Made by a program: the position numbers and the translations under genes. Below the pieces are notes generated by a model. The model was not told where the DNA came from. It saw only the letters and a list, made by a program, of their open reading frames with translations, and ran no database searches. A stretch of 64,000 nt of DNA from Diplosphaera chodatii. Lineage: Eukaryota; Chlorophyta; Trebouxiophyceae; Prasiolales; Stichococcaceae. Position 1 is the first letter of the stretch, and each line of letters opens with the position of its first letter. This document shows, in pieces, positions 47,732 through 59,862 of this stretch. Where the stretch lies: NCBI GenBank assembly GCA_032358165.1, contig JAALGY010000032.1, positions 930,001-994,000 of the forward strand, in the 5' to 3' direction.

Positions 47732-49212
47732 ATGGACACGGTTGACATAGACGCCGCATCAGGCAGCGATGCAGCCAGCAGGCCTGCCCCAGATTCAAAT
47801 GCCGCTGCGCCAGCAGAGCAGGCAATGGGCGATCGCTTCGGCCTCGACGCGGATGTGCTCGTTGCAGACATCAGGGATGCGGTAAGGACTGTCTTTCTAC
47901 AGCTGTATGGAGCGCTGCTTCTGAGGGCCCTGCGCCGCGTCATCAGCCGCTTTGCGTCTGCTTTCAGGCAGCATACCTGCTGTCTGCGCAGGTTGAGGAC
48001 TTCTGCGCGGACGGTTTCGACGCGTTCACGCAGTGCCTGCTGCAAGATTTGCCGCTTTCCAGCCCTGAGCAGCAGAAGGATGTCATCAAGGTGCGCCGCT
48101 TGTGTGCAAGCTGACGAATGCGTGCTTCTGAAGTAAACTCAAGGAGTACAGGCACGTCGTGGCTCACCTTTCCCAATGCGACACAGGCCTCGGAGGCGCT
48201 GTGCGAGCACACGCGGGCACGGCTAGATGAGCAAATGGGGCTGTTCCAGGGCCACGCACTGCATGGTTGCCTGCAAATTCCGCCAGGGTTGGACCTGTCG
48301 CAGGTGCCTGAGTTGCTCGATTACAGCGACAAGCAGTTGTTGGTGTGTCTGGTGATGCTGGATCTCAGAGGCGCTGCACTTCCATGACCTGTCCGATGAG
48401 ATGTGCTTCTGCTGGGCAGCCTCACGGTATGAGCGTGCACTTGGATGCGTTTGCGCAGGAGCAGCAGCAGCCAGAAGATGGTGGCACTGCAGCAGACCCA
48501 GCAGCGGCTGAGCGCCTCAAGGGCGAGTTGCAACAGCTGCGTACTGCAATACGGGCGGCACGCTCTGCGGTGCGGCAGACGCGGTCGCAGATTGCAGCCA
48601 TCGACCGTGACCTCGCCTCGCACGGTGCGACACTTTGGCCATGGCAGCTCTGGCACGATGGCCCAGCCCCCAGCATCCGCACATGGCCGGCACCGACGGA
48701 TGTTTCAATGTTGCCGGCATGGAGGTTTACTGGTGCCTCATGGTTGGAGACAGGCGACAGGACGGGACTGGAGGCAGCCGCGGCGTCGGCGGCGGGCAAG
48801 GAGAACATCGCGGACGATGCGTGTGCCATCGCAGCGGATGCGGCGCGGCTGCGGCCGCTGCTTGCCAAGGCGCAGCGCCTGGTGCAGGCCGCCAAGCCGA
48901 TGACCTCTGCCGACTCAGGTTTTTCCCCCCTCACGTGCCCCTTTTCTCGAAGAGAGACACATCATCAGTCAGTAAGGCACTCGCTGCACAACTCATACCA
49001 CGTCAGCATCGCTGTGAGCATCCACCGACGAGGTGGCCTTCCTGTACACAGTGACGGCGGCCGACCAGGAGCTGCGGAAGCGGCGCGCTCCTGGTGGCTT
49101 TGGAGCTGCACCAGCTGCCATAGATATCCGTGCGCTGCGCACTGCAAACCAGATCATGGCAGCACACACACAGCACAGGGCAGCTGCCGGAATGGAGGCT
49201 ACAGGCAGATGA
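47732..49212 (+). CDS. MIS12: MIS12-like kinetochore protein
   Basis: Subunit of the MIND/MIS12 complex linking centromeric chromatin to the outer kinetochore. The ATG at 47732 leads into MGDRFGLDADVLVADIRDA (exon to 47881), joined to AYLLSAQVEDFCADGFDAFT and CLLQDLPLSSPEQQKDVIK (47968-48090). A third exon ending near 48300 reads LCEHTRARLDEQMGLFQGHA, then LHGCLQIPPGLDLSQ. This is the MIS12 pattern: an FGFxPQxFI-like start, an acidic helix, a KxMDxFExYxLRNxFxIPP segment, then a coiled coil. The coiled coil follows in the next exon (AERLKGELQQLRTAIRAARS and VRQTRSQIAAIDRDL, about 48515-48615). Later exons give ARLRPLLAKAQRLVQAAKPM and VAFLYTVTAADQELRKRRAP, stop TGA at 49210. The exact join after the coiled coil is uncertain. 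Confidence 0.78.
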
Positions 49213-49370
49213 CCCACAGTGCGGCTGCACCAGGCTCTCGTGCCTTATTATGACATTTGATGCCCGCACCAATGCCTTGCTTGGTTTCAAGAAAACCAGC
49301 TGCCTTCCGACGACATCTCCAATAACGACAGTGCCCCGGAGAATCCTCAGCCGTTGCTGCTACCGCACCA

Positions 49371-52300
49371 ATGAACAGCGGCGGATTTGTCGGCGGTAGA
49401 AGGTGGCAGCAGGAAGTGTCGAGCAAGCACTTCATGTCAACAATCACCGGCCTTCCAGTTCACTGTCGATCCACATACAAACTATACAGCAACAGTGACA
49501 CCCTGACGCTGAACCAGCCTGTTGGCAACATCGCGATGCACTATATTGTTGCAAAGCTGCAACAGGCGGAAGTGGCTCTTACGGATGCTGGACAAACGGA
49601 TCTGGCTGCAGATGTCGGACTTGCTTTGCGTGTGTCAAGCGAGCAGCTGCAGCCGGCTTTGCACTTTCCAGTGAGTTCAGCTTTCTGTTCAAGTCTGCAC
49701 ATTGCGCATGTAGCACACCAACAGTGTGGTCTCTGTATGACCGAGTGCGCATCAGGCATATGTACGTGTCAGAGCGAGATAGACTCCTGCATGTGCTGAT
49801 GCCGTCTGCTGCAGATCATCGCCAGGCTGATGCACTGTAGCATTGCCGCGATCCGCAAGCTTGCACTGCAAGCCATCACTGCTGATGATGTCGTCCCAGA
49901 CCATATTGCCTTTGTGCAGACAATGCTGGCATCAGGTGAGGCACCCCAGCACACTGCCATGCATGACACTGTGGCCAACATCACCCAACCATCATTTGCC
50001 ACGCTGGTTCACTGGGCAAGCATGCACGGGTGCATGCAGGACTGGATGACAAGGACGCTACTGTTCGCTCTGAGACGCTGCGACTGTGTAGTCATGCCAG
50101 CAAGCAGATGTGGAACCATGCAGAGGGGCACCAAGAAAGCGACAGCCGCGCCTTTTGCGGCCTGCTGGTGAAAGTTACGCAGAGGTGCTGCTCTCACTGT
50201 CAGCAGTCATACTGCATGCAACACTGGGACCTGAATGTCCATGCATGTGCACGCTTGGCACTCGCACTGGCGGTGTTGACAACGTAATTAGTGATTCGCA
50301 GGCTGCAGGACAGGACGCAAACAGTGCGTGCGCGTGCTTACACATGCGTGCGGAGTTTTGTGGACACAGCACCAGAGGAGCCAGACAGTGGCTATGGCTC
50401 AGCCGCCTGCCAGACATTGGGCAGGTCGCTAATGCAGACTACACAGCGCCTGCTTCGGGTCCACGAACATCAGCTACAGGACGAGGTGAATTGGATAGCT
50501 GTTGCGAGCAAAATGCAGAGGGCTGCATGCAGTAGCAACATCTGACCATGCTAACTATTCGAGGTGCCACTCGACGTCTGTACCTGGTGCTGCGCAGAGC
50601 GCCTTCGAGATGCTGGTTGCTGGCTTCAAGCTGCTGGCAAGCAGCGACGCCCAGCAGGCACACCAGTTGCTGACCCTCATCACCACGCTGGATGCCAGTG
50701 CTGGTCAGCGCCTGGTGTGCTGTCTCCTGCCGCGGCAGCGCTCAGACGCTGCCAACTGCTATGTGCGCTGGGCTGCGCTTGCCAGCATCAGCCAGAGTGG
50801 CCAGGTCTGTGCATCGCATCACGCTTTCTTCTGAAGAGCTGCGAGCCAGCGGATGGTGCACTGTTGGCCGTTGGGGCTGCGTGAAAGCCTGTGTTGCAGT
50901 CCGGATGACCACGACTCGTCATCAACTATGCACAGGTCACGAGCATACAGCAGCAGCTGGCAACGGTCTGCACTGATGCTGCTATAGCTGCTCGCGCCCG
51001 CCTTGTGGCTCAGCAGGGCTTCACTGCGCTGCTGAAGGCCCTGTTCCGTCTGTCGAGTGCATCTGCGCTGTCGCCAGTTGCAGAGTATGCCATTGTGCAA
51101 CATAGCGCTTTGGTAGAGGCAGTGGGGGAGACTGACAGCTGCTTGAAGGGTAAGGCGCACGAAGTCAAAGGGATTGAGTCTGTAGATATGTTGCGTCGAA
51201 GCATGGCTGGTGGTGCTTGATAAGACACAAACCTGACTGCATGTTCATCAACAGTATGTTGTGATGGGTTGCAGTGTTGCTGCTGTTTGCGGGCCTACCG
51301 GCAGCAGATAGCAGTCCAGCTGCGCTGGGGGAGGCGTATTTGGCAATGGATGTGACGGACTCTCTGCTGCAGCGCCTGAACACCAGTACATCACCAGCAG
51401 ATATGCGGCACTTGCACGAAATCCCCGACGCAGCTGCAGCCCTACCACCTCAGCCGGGCCCTACCAGCAGCAAGCCCAACAGCATGAGCCAGTGCCTGGC
51501 TCTTTCCCTCGAGGTGATGCTGATCTCTGACAAGGATCATGAGGCCTTGCTGTCAGCAGGCAATCTGATAGTCTCGTCATCCAAGCACCTAGGCCTTCGC
51601 TGCAGCTGTGACTGTCATGCCGAGTCTGCAGTCTCATTGTCTGCGTGCAGGTGCTTGGCATGATGGCGTTGGCTGCAGTGGGGAATCACTCCATGCATCG
51701 CAGCATTGCCGCCTTCCTGCGTGAGCGGCTGCCACACCTGCAAAGGCTTGGCTGCATTCGTGTACAGGACGCCACGCTGCAGGTGCCTATCTGCTGTAGG
51801 GTATGCATGCAATAGTGCCTCCCATGGTCACTGCGGCGCGATCAGCCTGTAGCACGATGGTGACATGACCGTGCTCACGGGCTCCTCTCGCCTCCACAGG
51901 TGTTGTCAGCATGCAGCAGCTCGCAGCAGCGGCTGCAGTCAGAGTATTTACGGGGAGAGGCTGCACTGATGGAGGCACCCAGCCCTACAGACCAGGCAGC
52001 ACCTGCCTGTGCCAACGACACCGATGCCGTGCTGCTGCTCAGCAGCATTGGCAGAGCGGCAGACAGCTTGACAGCCGCCAAGCAAGCCCTCTTGCATCGG
52101 CTGCGTGGTGCAAGAGTGGCAGCGGCACAGAACACTGATGACATGGACATTGCTGCTGTTGACGTGGCAGTTGCAGGTCCACTGTCAGCTGCCATTGACG
52201 CGGAGACATTGCAATCTGCATGCATTTCCACTGTTTAAAATGACGAATGTCTGCATGATGGCATCCTTGCAATGCCACTCTCCAGCACGATCAAGCTCCC

Positions 52301-54491
52301 ATCGAGACATGGTTCTGTGTTGCGTGGGCAGCTGCAACAGCCCAACAGACGCCTGGCAGTGAGCTCACGGCAGCAGACGTGACGGCTGCCGACGACTTCA
52401 TAAACGAGTTGGCACACTCTGAGCCACCAGCTTGCCGGCTGCCGATGCTCACACGGCTGCTGCAGCGTTCAGACGCCCCAGACGCTGTCAAGGTACTGAT
52501 ATCCTCGATGAGCAGTATACGGAGCAGCATGTCCTGCACGCTGAGGTGCAGTGAAGCTGCTGCTGCGCAGCATATGTAATCTCCCAATATGCCACACCGC
52601 AGGTTGTATGCCTCAGAAGTGCCGGGCGCATCATGGTGCTGACTCAGGCACTAAGCCTTGAGTATTGCAGCCTCGTTGCTACTGCGTTGCATGACGGGTG
52701 TCAGGTGCGGGTGATTGGCAGTTGGGGTGACCTCCATGTCAGAGCCACATGGACTACTGCAGGGTACACAAGCGTGGATGGCTGATGTGCATGCGTGCAG
52801 GCACTGCAGCAGGAGGCGGTGACCATTGTGCACGCGCTAGTTGATGCCTTCCCAACTGTGCACATGTCGCTCATGAGCCAGGTACATCCTGACGACTTGC
52901 AGAGTATTGAGAAAGTGTACTCAGCAGCTGCGACAGACATGCCAAGCGACGTGCCAAGCACTGCGGCCGCAGCGTCCTTGCCCTGTGCACCATGTGCCGG
53001 ACCAATAACGTCAAACCGATAGTTGAACATGCAGCTTGCGGACCTCGCGCTCGAGCAGGAGGCGCATGCGAGCGTACGGGCCAGCGCTGCACTGGCATTG
53101 GCGCGCCTCAGCCTGCTGAACAAGTACAAGGTCACCGAAGTCGTTGCGGCGCTGTGCCGTTGCCTGTTAAGTGGAAGCGAGCAGGTGAGAGCAGGTGTTT
53201 AGCACGGTAAAGATGTATTCCAAAGAATCGGCATGCTAGGCTGCCTTCTCGTGCCTGCGTCCCATGACCACACGCAGGCGCACATTAGGTCGGGGGTTTG
53301 CAGCAACACAGACACATGAGCCTGAGCACAGCATCTCTATGTTGTGCATGTATGTGGGTGTAGGTGCGGCACGTTGCACAGCTAGGACTGCAGCAGCTGT
53401 TGCAGGACAATGCCAAGCAACGAACAGCCCTGCTGTTTGGCATGCTAGAGGGGATGCCGCTCAACACCAAGGCCCAGATGGCACAGGTATGGTGCGCAAG
53501 TAGCGGTTTTTGCATGCCATGCATGCTTGTGAGCCTGTGGCACCACATGAAATGCAATAGTACACCCAATGTCGAAGCTTCATGCCTCAGTGTCAGGCCT
53601 ACACATGGAGGCGAGAGACCCTTGCATGACACTTATTTGTGCCTTGAAACAGGTGGTCTGCAGCGACTTCATGAGCGACACAGACGCTGGTTCGCAGGCA
53701 TTGGCTGCGCGATGTTTGCGGGTCATGCTTCCAGGCATTTGCGACAGTGTGACAACCTGTTCACGATCTGTGGCGTGCATGGCGCCTGCATGGTACCGCA
53801 GCACGCACAGCTGCAGAGATGCACCATGCGTCAGAGCATCGTGCGCTGCAGGCGGTACTGCATGCTGCTGATCCATCGAGTGCACGGGCGGCCGGAATAC
53901 TGCTCAGCCGGCTGGCGCCACCTGTCGCTGCTCTGAAGCCTCTGCAGCTGGCCATGCAGGCAAGTGCACGATGCTATGGCGCTCAACCTCACTGGCAGCC
54001 TGTGGACAGCAAATTTGCATGCTGAAACCCGTCCTGTGAATGACGAGTGGGCAACTAGCCGCTCATGTGGGCTCTCACAACTGGGCAGAACGACAGCACT
54101 GCGTTGACGGGCGACGCTGAGGTCCTCGCCGCGGTGCAGCGGTGTGTGGCAGCGTCTGTGCCGTCAGCAGGCGCCAGGGCAGCGGCAGACGCTGCTCTGA
54201 AGGACACTCTGCTGGCGCGGCTGCAGAAGCACAGCAGTGCCATCAAGGTGACACTGATTCGTGCTGAGCGGCTTTGCTCTGTGAATGTACAGTGCACAGA
54301 GAACAGTCTGGGCAAGGGAGACTGTCCGTGCAATGCTGAAGAGCATCAGGTTGTTGCTGCAGCAGATGCGAAGACGGAGGGCTGGCCATACAGCGGACAG
54401 CCTGGATGTAGAGGCACTGCAGGGGGAGGTGCTGGCACGGCAGGCGGCACTGAAGGCCTTGCAAGCTGGGCAGCCTGTGAACATGGAGTGA
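49371..54491 (+). CDS. Large HEAT-repeat protein, probable condensin-II CAP-D3-like subunit
   Basis: A long chain of plus-strand exons encodes amphipathic helical repeats. They include LTLNQPVGNIAMHYIVAKLQ (about 49500-49560), IIARLMHCSIAAIRKLALQA (about 49815-49875), VIRRLQDRTQTVRARAYTCV (about 50290-50350), SAFEMLVAGFKLLASSDAQQ (about 50600-50660), LVAQQGFTALLKALFRLSSA, VLGMMALAAVGNHSMHRSIA, LQQEAVTIVHALVDAFPTVH, and ASVRASAALALARLSLLNKY with KVTEVVAALCRCLLSGSEQV (about 53068-53180). The VRxxAxxALxxLxLxxxxKV segment followed by a VRxxAxxGLQxLLxxN repeat resembles the Cnd1-type HEAT domain of condensin D subunits. The end (LKSIRLLLQQMRRRRAGH, then a helical tail) resembles CAP-D3. The stop TGA is at 54489. 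The start at 49371 is the first in-frame ATG. CAP-D3 identity is a remembered-motif inference; HEAT-type structure is much safer. Confidence 0.55.
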
Positions 54492-54758
54492 TCTTTGCTG
54501 CACTCGAGCAACACTTACACAGATCAAGCTACAAAGATACAGCAACGTGAAGTTTCGCCATCACAACTACAGGAGCTTGTTTATGCCAGCCGCCATGCAG
54601 CAGCCGTACAGATTGGGTCTTCAGTCCTTGATGATGTCAGACTGCACCCAACCAACGAGCCCAGACAGCAGCTGCATAAAACAGCAAACCACATGTCAGA
54701 CTAGCAAGCATACTCATACCTCAGAGCATATGAGGTGTGCGCCATCAACACTCAACCA

Positions 54759-55821
54759 TCATCTCACCGCGCCACCCATTAGCACGCCAATTGCTGGCTG
54801 GAACAGCACTGGCCAAGCTGCTAGCCATAGGCCTGCCAACACCTGCAGGCCTTCACAGCAGTCTGACTGTGGAGTGTCAGCACTGCGGTCAGGGTCATGC
54901 AAACTGCATGACAAACTATGCCAGACAGGCAAGCAGGCACGCCGCCAGCCAGTCTTCCCCTCACCGTCGATTTGGTCGCTGCCTGCACGCCGGTTGCAAT
55001 CAGCAGCGCCACCAGCGACAGGCACACGAAGAAGAAATCGGCAATCAACACCTGCATGGCACATGGGATGTTATGAGGTGAGGCGTGATCCCAATGCATG
55101 TGGTATGCACGTGCATGCAGGCCTATGGCCGTAAGCTTCGACACGAGCCCGCCGCAACGTCTGCGGCGTGCTCACATTCATCAAAGCTGACCTTGTCAAA
55201 GCCTTCTTTGATTTTGTCGCCCAGCGACGCTGGCCGGGCCGCCCCGCTGCCGTTGAGCGACTCAGGCTGAAATCTGAGCGACTCGCGCCAAGACTGCCGC
55301 TCCTGCTGCCGTCGCTGCATCCACTCCTCGTCGCTGCCACGGACGTCGCGGGTCAAGTCTTCCGCGAAGTCTGCACACAACACATAACACTGGAGATGTG
55401 CTGCCAGCTTCTCGGCCCGCACTGTGCACCACACTCCTTGCAGGTTCAACAACCGTGCACGCATGAGTGTGCTATGGCAGTCTGAGACGCGAACCTGGCG
55501 GCCCAGCATCCTCGGTGCTGTCTGCAGACCGCTCTGTGGCACAAACTGTGACACGCTGGCGCAGTGGTGCGGCCACATGCCGGTGCCTATGCAGAGACAG
55601 GAAAATGTATAGGTTGCGATGGCATAGTTGAAACGGGTACTGGTTGTAAAGCCAGACGATGCAGGATTATGCGGCCATGCAGTCCAGGCTGCGGCAATGC
55701 AGTGGGCATCACACCCGGCACATCTGCAACTCCCTGCGATAGGGCATGCTGCTGCTGGTGACCCAGCTAACAGTAGCCTACTGAATCTGCACGATGGCGT
55801 CGCCTGTGCAACAGGAAGCAT
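54759..55821 (-). CDS. Two-transmembrane protein, probably plastid, conserved family of unknown function
   Basis: The ATG at 55821 opens an Arg/Ser/Ala-rich, transit-peptide-like N-terminus (MLPVAQATPSCRFSRLLLAG). A conserved middle exon reads DFAEDLTRDVRGSDEEWMQR, then a Gln/Arg/Glu-rich helix and LGDKIKEGFDKV (about 55185-55380). It joins to LIADFFFVCLSLVALLIATG and VQAATKST (about 54965-55050, first TM helix), then to VLAGLWLAAWPVLFQPAIGV with LMGGAVR (54759-54838, second TM helix), stop at 54759. The splices KV-LIADFF and KST-VLAG are in phase with good donors. The W..LWxxxFQPALGVLM-like C-terminus recalls small thylakoid or envelope proteins of green plants without known function. Divergent from the PDH E2 gene, 344 bp apart. 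Exons between the N-terminus and 55380 are uncertain. Confidence 0.55.
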
Positions 55822-56165
55822 TGCTCTGCCCACTGGCAGTCTGGTTGGCTTGCGCCGTGCAACGGTCCAAGAGGCCACAGACTGTGCTCAGAATGCGGTG
55901 CTGAGAACCCCTGCAAGCCTCGATGCCACCCTGAGTGAGATGAACTTGGCTGCAAGAAATGCGCTGCACCTGCACATTGCGCATGGCTTGGGCGCAACCC
56001 CGCGGCTGCAATTAGGGGTGGAGCAAAATGCTGGAATGCGTGCGCGCTGGGGTCCTAAACCCTAACCAGCGGCGACCGCTGGCATCTCACCGCAGAAAGT
56101 CCTACTCCCACATCGGCTCAGTCGCGGCAGCAGGTGACGCCACGGCGCACATGCACAGCGGCACC

Positions 56166-59100
56166 ATGGCACCGTGCAACACATCTCAGATGGTGGGATC
56201 GTGCCAGGGTGCTGCGTGCAGGACGCAGATCGCAAGGCTGCAGGCCCGGCCGTGCACGCTGCGGCAAGCTAACAGGCGGTGCGCCGTGGCTCCGCTGGCC
56301 GCGGTAAAAGAGATCTTCATGCCGGCGCTGAGCTCCACGATGACAGAGGGCAAGGTGGTCACCTGGCTCAAGAGCCCTGGCGACAAGATCACGAAGGGCG
56401 AGAGCGTCGTGGTGGTGGAATCCGACAAGGCCGACATGGACGTCGAGTCCTTCACCGAGGGCTTCCTCGGCGGCATTGTCATCCAGGAGGGCGGCGTCGC
56501 CAACGTTGGTGCGTTTCACATGCATGGAGATCGCCAGCGGTGCACCAGCGGTCACGATCCACCACCCTGCTGAGGCTTCTACGACGCGTACATGCAGGCC
56601 GGCTGCTTGCTAATCACTAAGCGTGCACAGGGTGTGTCCTATATCAATCAAAAGCATGATGTCGCTGAGGTGGCGTGCGCCGCTGTGCCTCAGGCGAGCC
56701 GATCGCATACGTCGCGGAGACGGAGGGTGAGCTGGACGAGGCCAAGTCGAAGGCCGGCAGCGGATCCAGCGGCAACGGTGCCTCTGCGCCGCCACCGCCA
56801 CCGCCACCGCCGCAGCCAGCAGCAGCCGCAGCTGTGAGTGCCCCCACAACTGAGCTGCACGTTGTGCACGCCCATCACAACTCCATTGGTCACGCCTGTA
56901 GCAAGGACTCAAGTGCACTGCAGCACGGCAGACATCTGCTGACGTGTTTTCTGAGCCTGAGCTTTGCGCACTGCAGCCAGCACCAGCTCCAGCAGCCACC
57001 GCACAGGCAACGGCACCGCCTCCGCCGCCGCCGCCGCCAGCAGCCCCAGCAGCGCCGCCGCCGGCGCAGAAGCGGGCAGATGGCCGTGTCATTGCGGTGA
57101 GCGCCGAGGCCTTGCCTGTGTGATTACCTGAAGGTCCATCAAGTGGCCTGTGCACAGTCAGCAGCCGCTCCAGACCAGCATGTAACAGGTTGGCACACGC
57201 ACCAGCCCGCGGCATGCGCATGCAGACAGCTGCTCATTTGGCTGTCCACCGGCACACAGACGCCGTACGCAAAGAAGCTGGCGAAGGACCTTGGCGTGGA
57301 TCTGGCGGCGCTTGCGGGCAGCGGGCCCGCGGGCCGCATCACCGCCTCAGACGTGGAGGCCGCCAAGAACGGCAGCGGACGCGCCCCCTCAGGTCCGTCA
57401 GGCTGAACTTGGAGTCTGAACTTGGAGTCTGCATCTTGCATGCCTGTGCTTTGACAATATGTGGTGGTAGAGACACTGCCATTGAGTAGCCCGCAGGACC
57501 CTGTTAACATTTGAGCCAGTACTACGGGCACGTCGATTAGAGCAACACAAAAGCAGCACAGCTCCACAGCCGCTGCAGCCTGTGTTGCACGGTTGCTGGC
57601 GAGCCATACCACGGCTGAGTGCGCCTGTGTGTACTGATGTTGGTCACTGCAGCATTCGTGTGGCTTGACGCGGCAAAGATATGCATGCAGCCCCAGCGCC
57701 GGCAGCCCCAATGGCGTCGTCCGCCGCCCCCGCAGCCGCGAGCGCCCCCGCCGCGCCGGCGCCCAAGCCAGCGGCGGCTCCGGAGGCGACCAAGGTGTCG
57801 GAGCTGCGCGGCACCACGGTGCCCTTCTCCGCCATGCAGTCCGCCGTCAGCAAAAACATGATCGCCAGCCTGGCGGTGAGGCCCTGCGGCGCCTTGCTCA
57901 ACATGCAGCATGATGTATCAGCCACTGGTCAAGTTTTGCATTGCATCTGGGCTGCAGGTCCTAGTATCTGGCCCTGATATGCACTTCTTAGCAATCCCTG
58001 CCCTACATGTCTGCAGCATGACATCAGCAGGCGGCAGGCTCCCGAACTGCCTACACTGGCGACATCGGAGGACTTTACACCTTGATGGCCGTGTGCATGG
58101 GAGATCGGCTTGAGGTGCAACCCTCCTTTGCAGGTGCCAGAGTTCCGGGTGGCGTACACGGTGACGACGGACAAGCTGGACACGCTGTACAGGCGGCTCA
58201 AGCCCAAGGGCGTCACCATGACGGGGCTGCTGGCGAAGGCCACCGGCATCGCCCTCGCCCAGCACCCGCTGCTGTTCGCCGGTGGGTCTTGCCCGGAATT
58301 GGACTCCTAATTAGAGATGCTTGCATGCTGCGTGCAAGTCAGCACTCCATCAGGACATACACGACCTGCGGCACTGTGGCATCACTGTAGTGATGTCCCG
58401 AAGTACCACAAACGTCAGTAGCAGAACACCGTGCGGCTTGCATCACACTACCATTAACAACTCGACCATGGCTGTTGCAGCGTGCACGCCAGACGCCAGC
58501 GGGATCACGTACAATGAGAATGTGAATGTGGCGTTGGCGGTGTCGATGCCGGACGGCGGCCTGATCACTCCCGTCCTCACTAACGCTGACACGACTGACA
58601 TCTACCAGCTGTCCCGCAACTGGGCGGTAAGCACCATTAGTTGCAAAGCGTTACATGCTAGTAGGAGCTTGAGGGCCGGCATCTGCTGCAAGTTTGCCCA
58701 CGGTTGCGTTGGTGGCATGACCCCACCGTGCATATGTGCAATTGGTATGTCGCCTGCAGGATCTGGTCAAGCGGGCGCGCAGCAAGCAGCTGGCGCCCCA
58801 CGAGTACAGCAGTGGCAACTTCACCATCTCCAACATGGGCATGTACGGCGCGGACGCCTTCGACGCCATCCTCCCGCCCGGTAGGCATGGGGACCGGCGT
58901 GCAGCCTTTAGTCCTTTCAGCGTCAGGACACGCTGACGGGCCAGCACGTCCCTGGTCGTCACTCCGATGCCACTGGTGCATGGTGGCCGCCTGAATTCAA
59001 TGCAGCATATTGAGACGGACGACCACTGCATGTGTGTCATGCATTCGCAGGCATGGCAGGCATCCTGGCGGTGGCGGCCAGCAAGCCCACAGTGACGGCA

Positions 59101-59244
59101 GACGCGAGCGGCCGCATCGGTGTGGAGCGCCAGATGAAGCTCAACCTGACGTGCGACCACCGCATCGTGTACGGCACCGACGCCGCCGAGTTCATGCAGA
59201 CGCTCAAGGGCGTGATCGAGGACCCCGAGCAGCTGGCCTTCTGA
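56166..59244 (+). CDS. LTA2: Dihydrolipoamide acetyltransferase, E2 of plastid pyruvate dehydrogenase complex
   Basis: Core of the plastid pyruvate dehydrogenase complex; transfers acetyl from lipoyl to CoA for fatty-acid synthesis. Exons in phase: 56166-56508, 56694-56833, 56977-57096, 57260-57392, 57691-57875, 58134-58281, 58481-58626, 58760-58880 and 59051-59244. After an Arg/Cys/Ala-rich transit peptide comes one lipoyl domain ([20 protein letters not shown]; lipoyl-Lys in [15 protein letters not shown]). A long Pro/Ala linker with two poly-Pro runs follows, then the E1/E3-binding domain ([36 protein letters not shown]) and the catalytic domain ([88 protein letters not shown]). DHRIVYG matches the Tyr-containing DHRVIYG of plant plastid E2, not the DHRVxDG of mitochondrial E2. 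ATGs at 56151 and 56028 are alternative starts. Confidence 0.95.
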
Positions 59245-59862
59245 GCGGGCACGCCAGCGGTGGGTCAGTTTGCATGGTCCATAGGCGCTCAAGCTGCGAA
59301 CGGCGGGTAGCACTGCATCACAGCACTGCAGCCTGACAGGGGAAGCAGCTGCGAATTCAGACCTTCAGCATAATGTGCTGCATACTATACGAGAGCCGAC
59401 AAGACAGTTGAATGTTACGTCAGCGATTGAGAGAGTCTGTTGAAAACCCTGAGCGGCCGGTGGTCGAGACGATTGGATCGGAGTATCTTGCCGAGTGCTG
59501 GATTGATGTGGACAAGTCAGTGTCAATCAAACATGTCGCATGGTCTTGGTGGCATGCAGTGTGTAAAGGTGAGGTCATGACTCTGACTGACTTTGGCAGC
59601 AATAAGCTGCAGTGACAATCGCAGCTGCAATTGCCCGCCAGAGCAACCCACGGCGCTGGAAGCCTACAGAAATGCTTGCACACTGCAATACTCCGCAATA
59701 TTCAGATGCCACTACTACACTAGCATCTGAGCCAGGAGACGACCTTTGCCACAGGATATTTCGATCAAATGCGCCAAACGAAAGCAACACCAGCACTGAT
59801 GCCACAGCAAGGTGGCTGCACTAATTAGCGCCGACATTAAACAACCGCCAGAGCACGCGGCG
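59245..59862. other. Convergent intergenic region
   Basis: About 620 bp between the stops of the PDH E2 gene (plus) and the Golgi transporter gene (minus). Open frames at 59412-59824 show no family resemblance and probably reflect 3' UTR sequence. Confidence 0.45.

Noticed and set aside
56050..56066. Short telomere-like CCTAAACCCTAACC sequence upstream of the PDH E2 gene
   Set aside because: Only about two degenerate units of the plant/algal CCCTAAA repeat; too short to be an interstitial telomere tract and easily due to chance.
56795..57055. CCG/CCA trinucleotide runs that could be a microsatellite
   Set aside because: They encode the Pro/Ala linker between the lipoyl and E1/E3-binding domains of the E2 subunit, a normal feature of the family.
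59150..59180. DHRIVYG in E2 as a loss of the catalytic DHRxxDG motif
   Set aside because: Plant plastid E2 proteins, as I recall them, also have Tyr at this place (DHRVIYG), so this is a subfamily trait and not inactivation.
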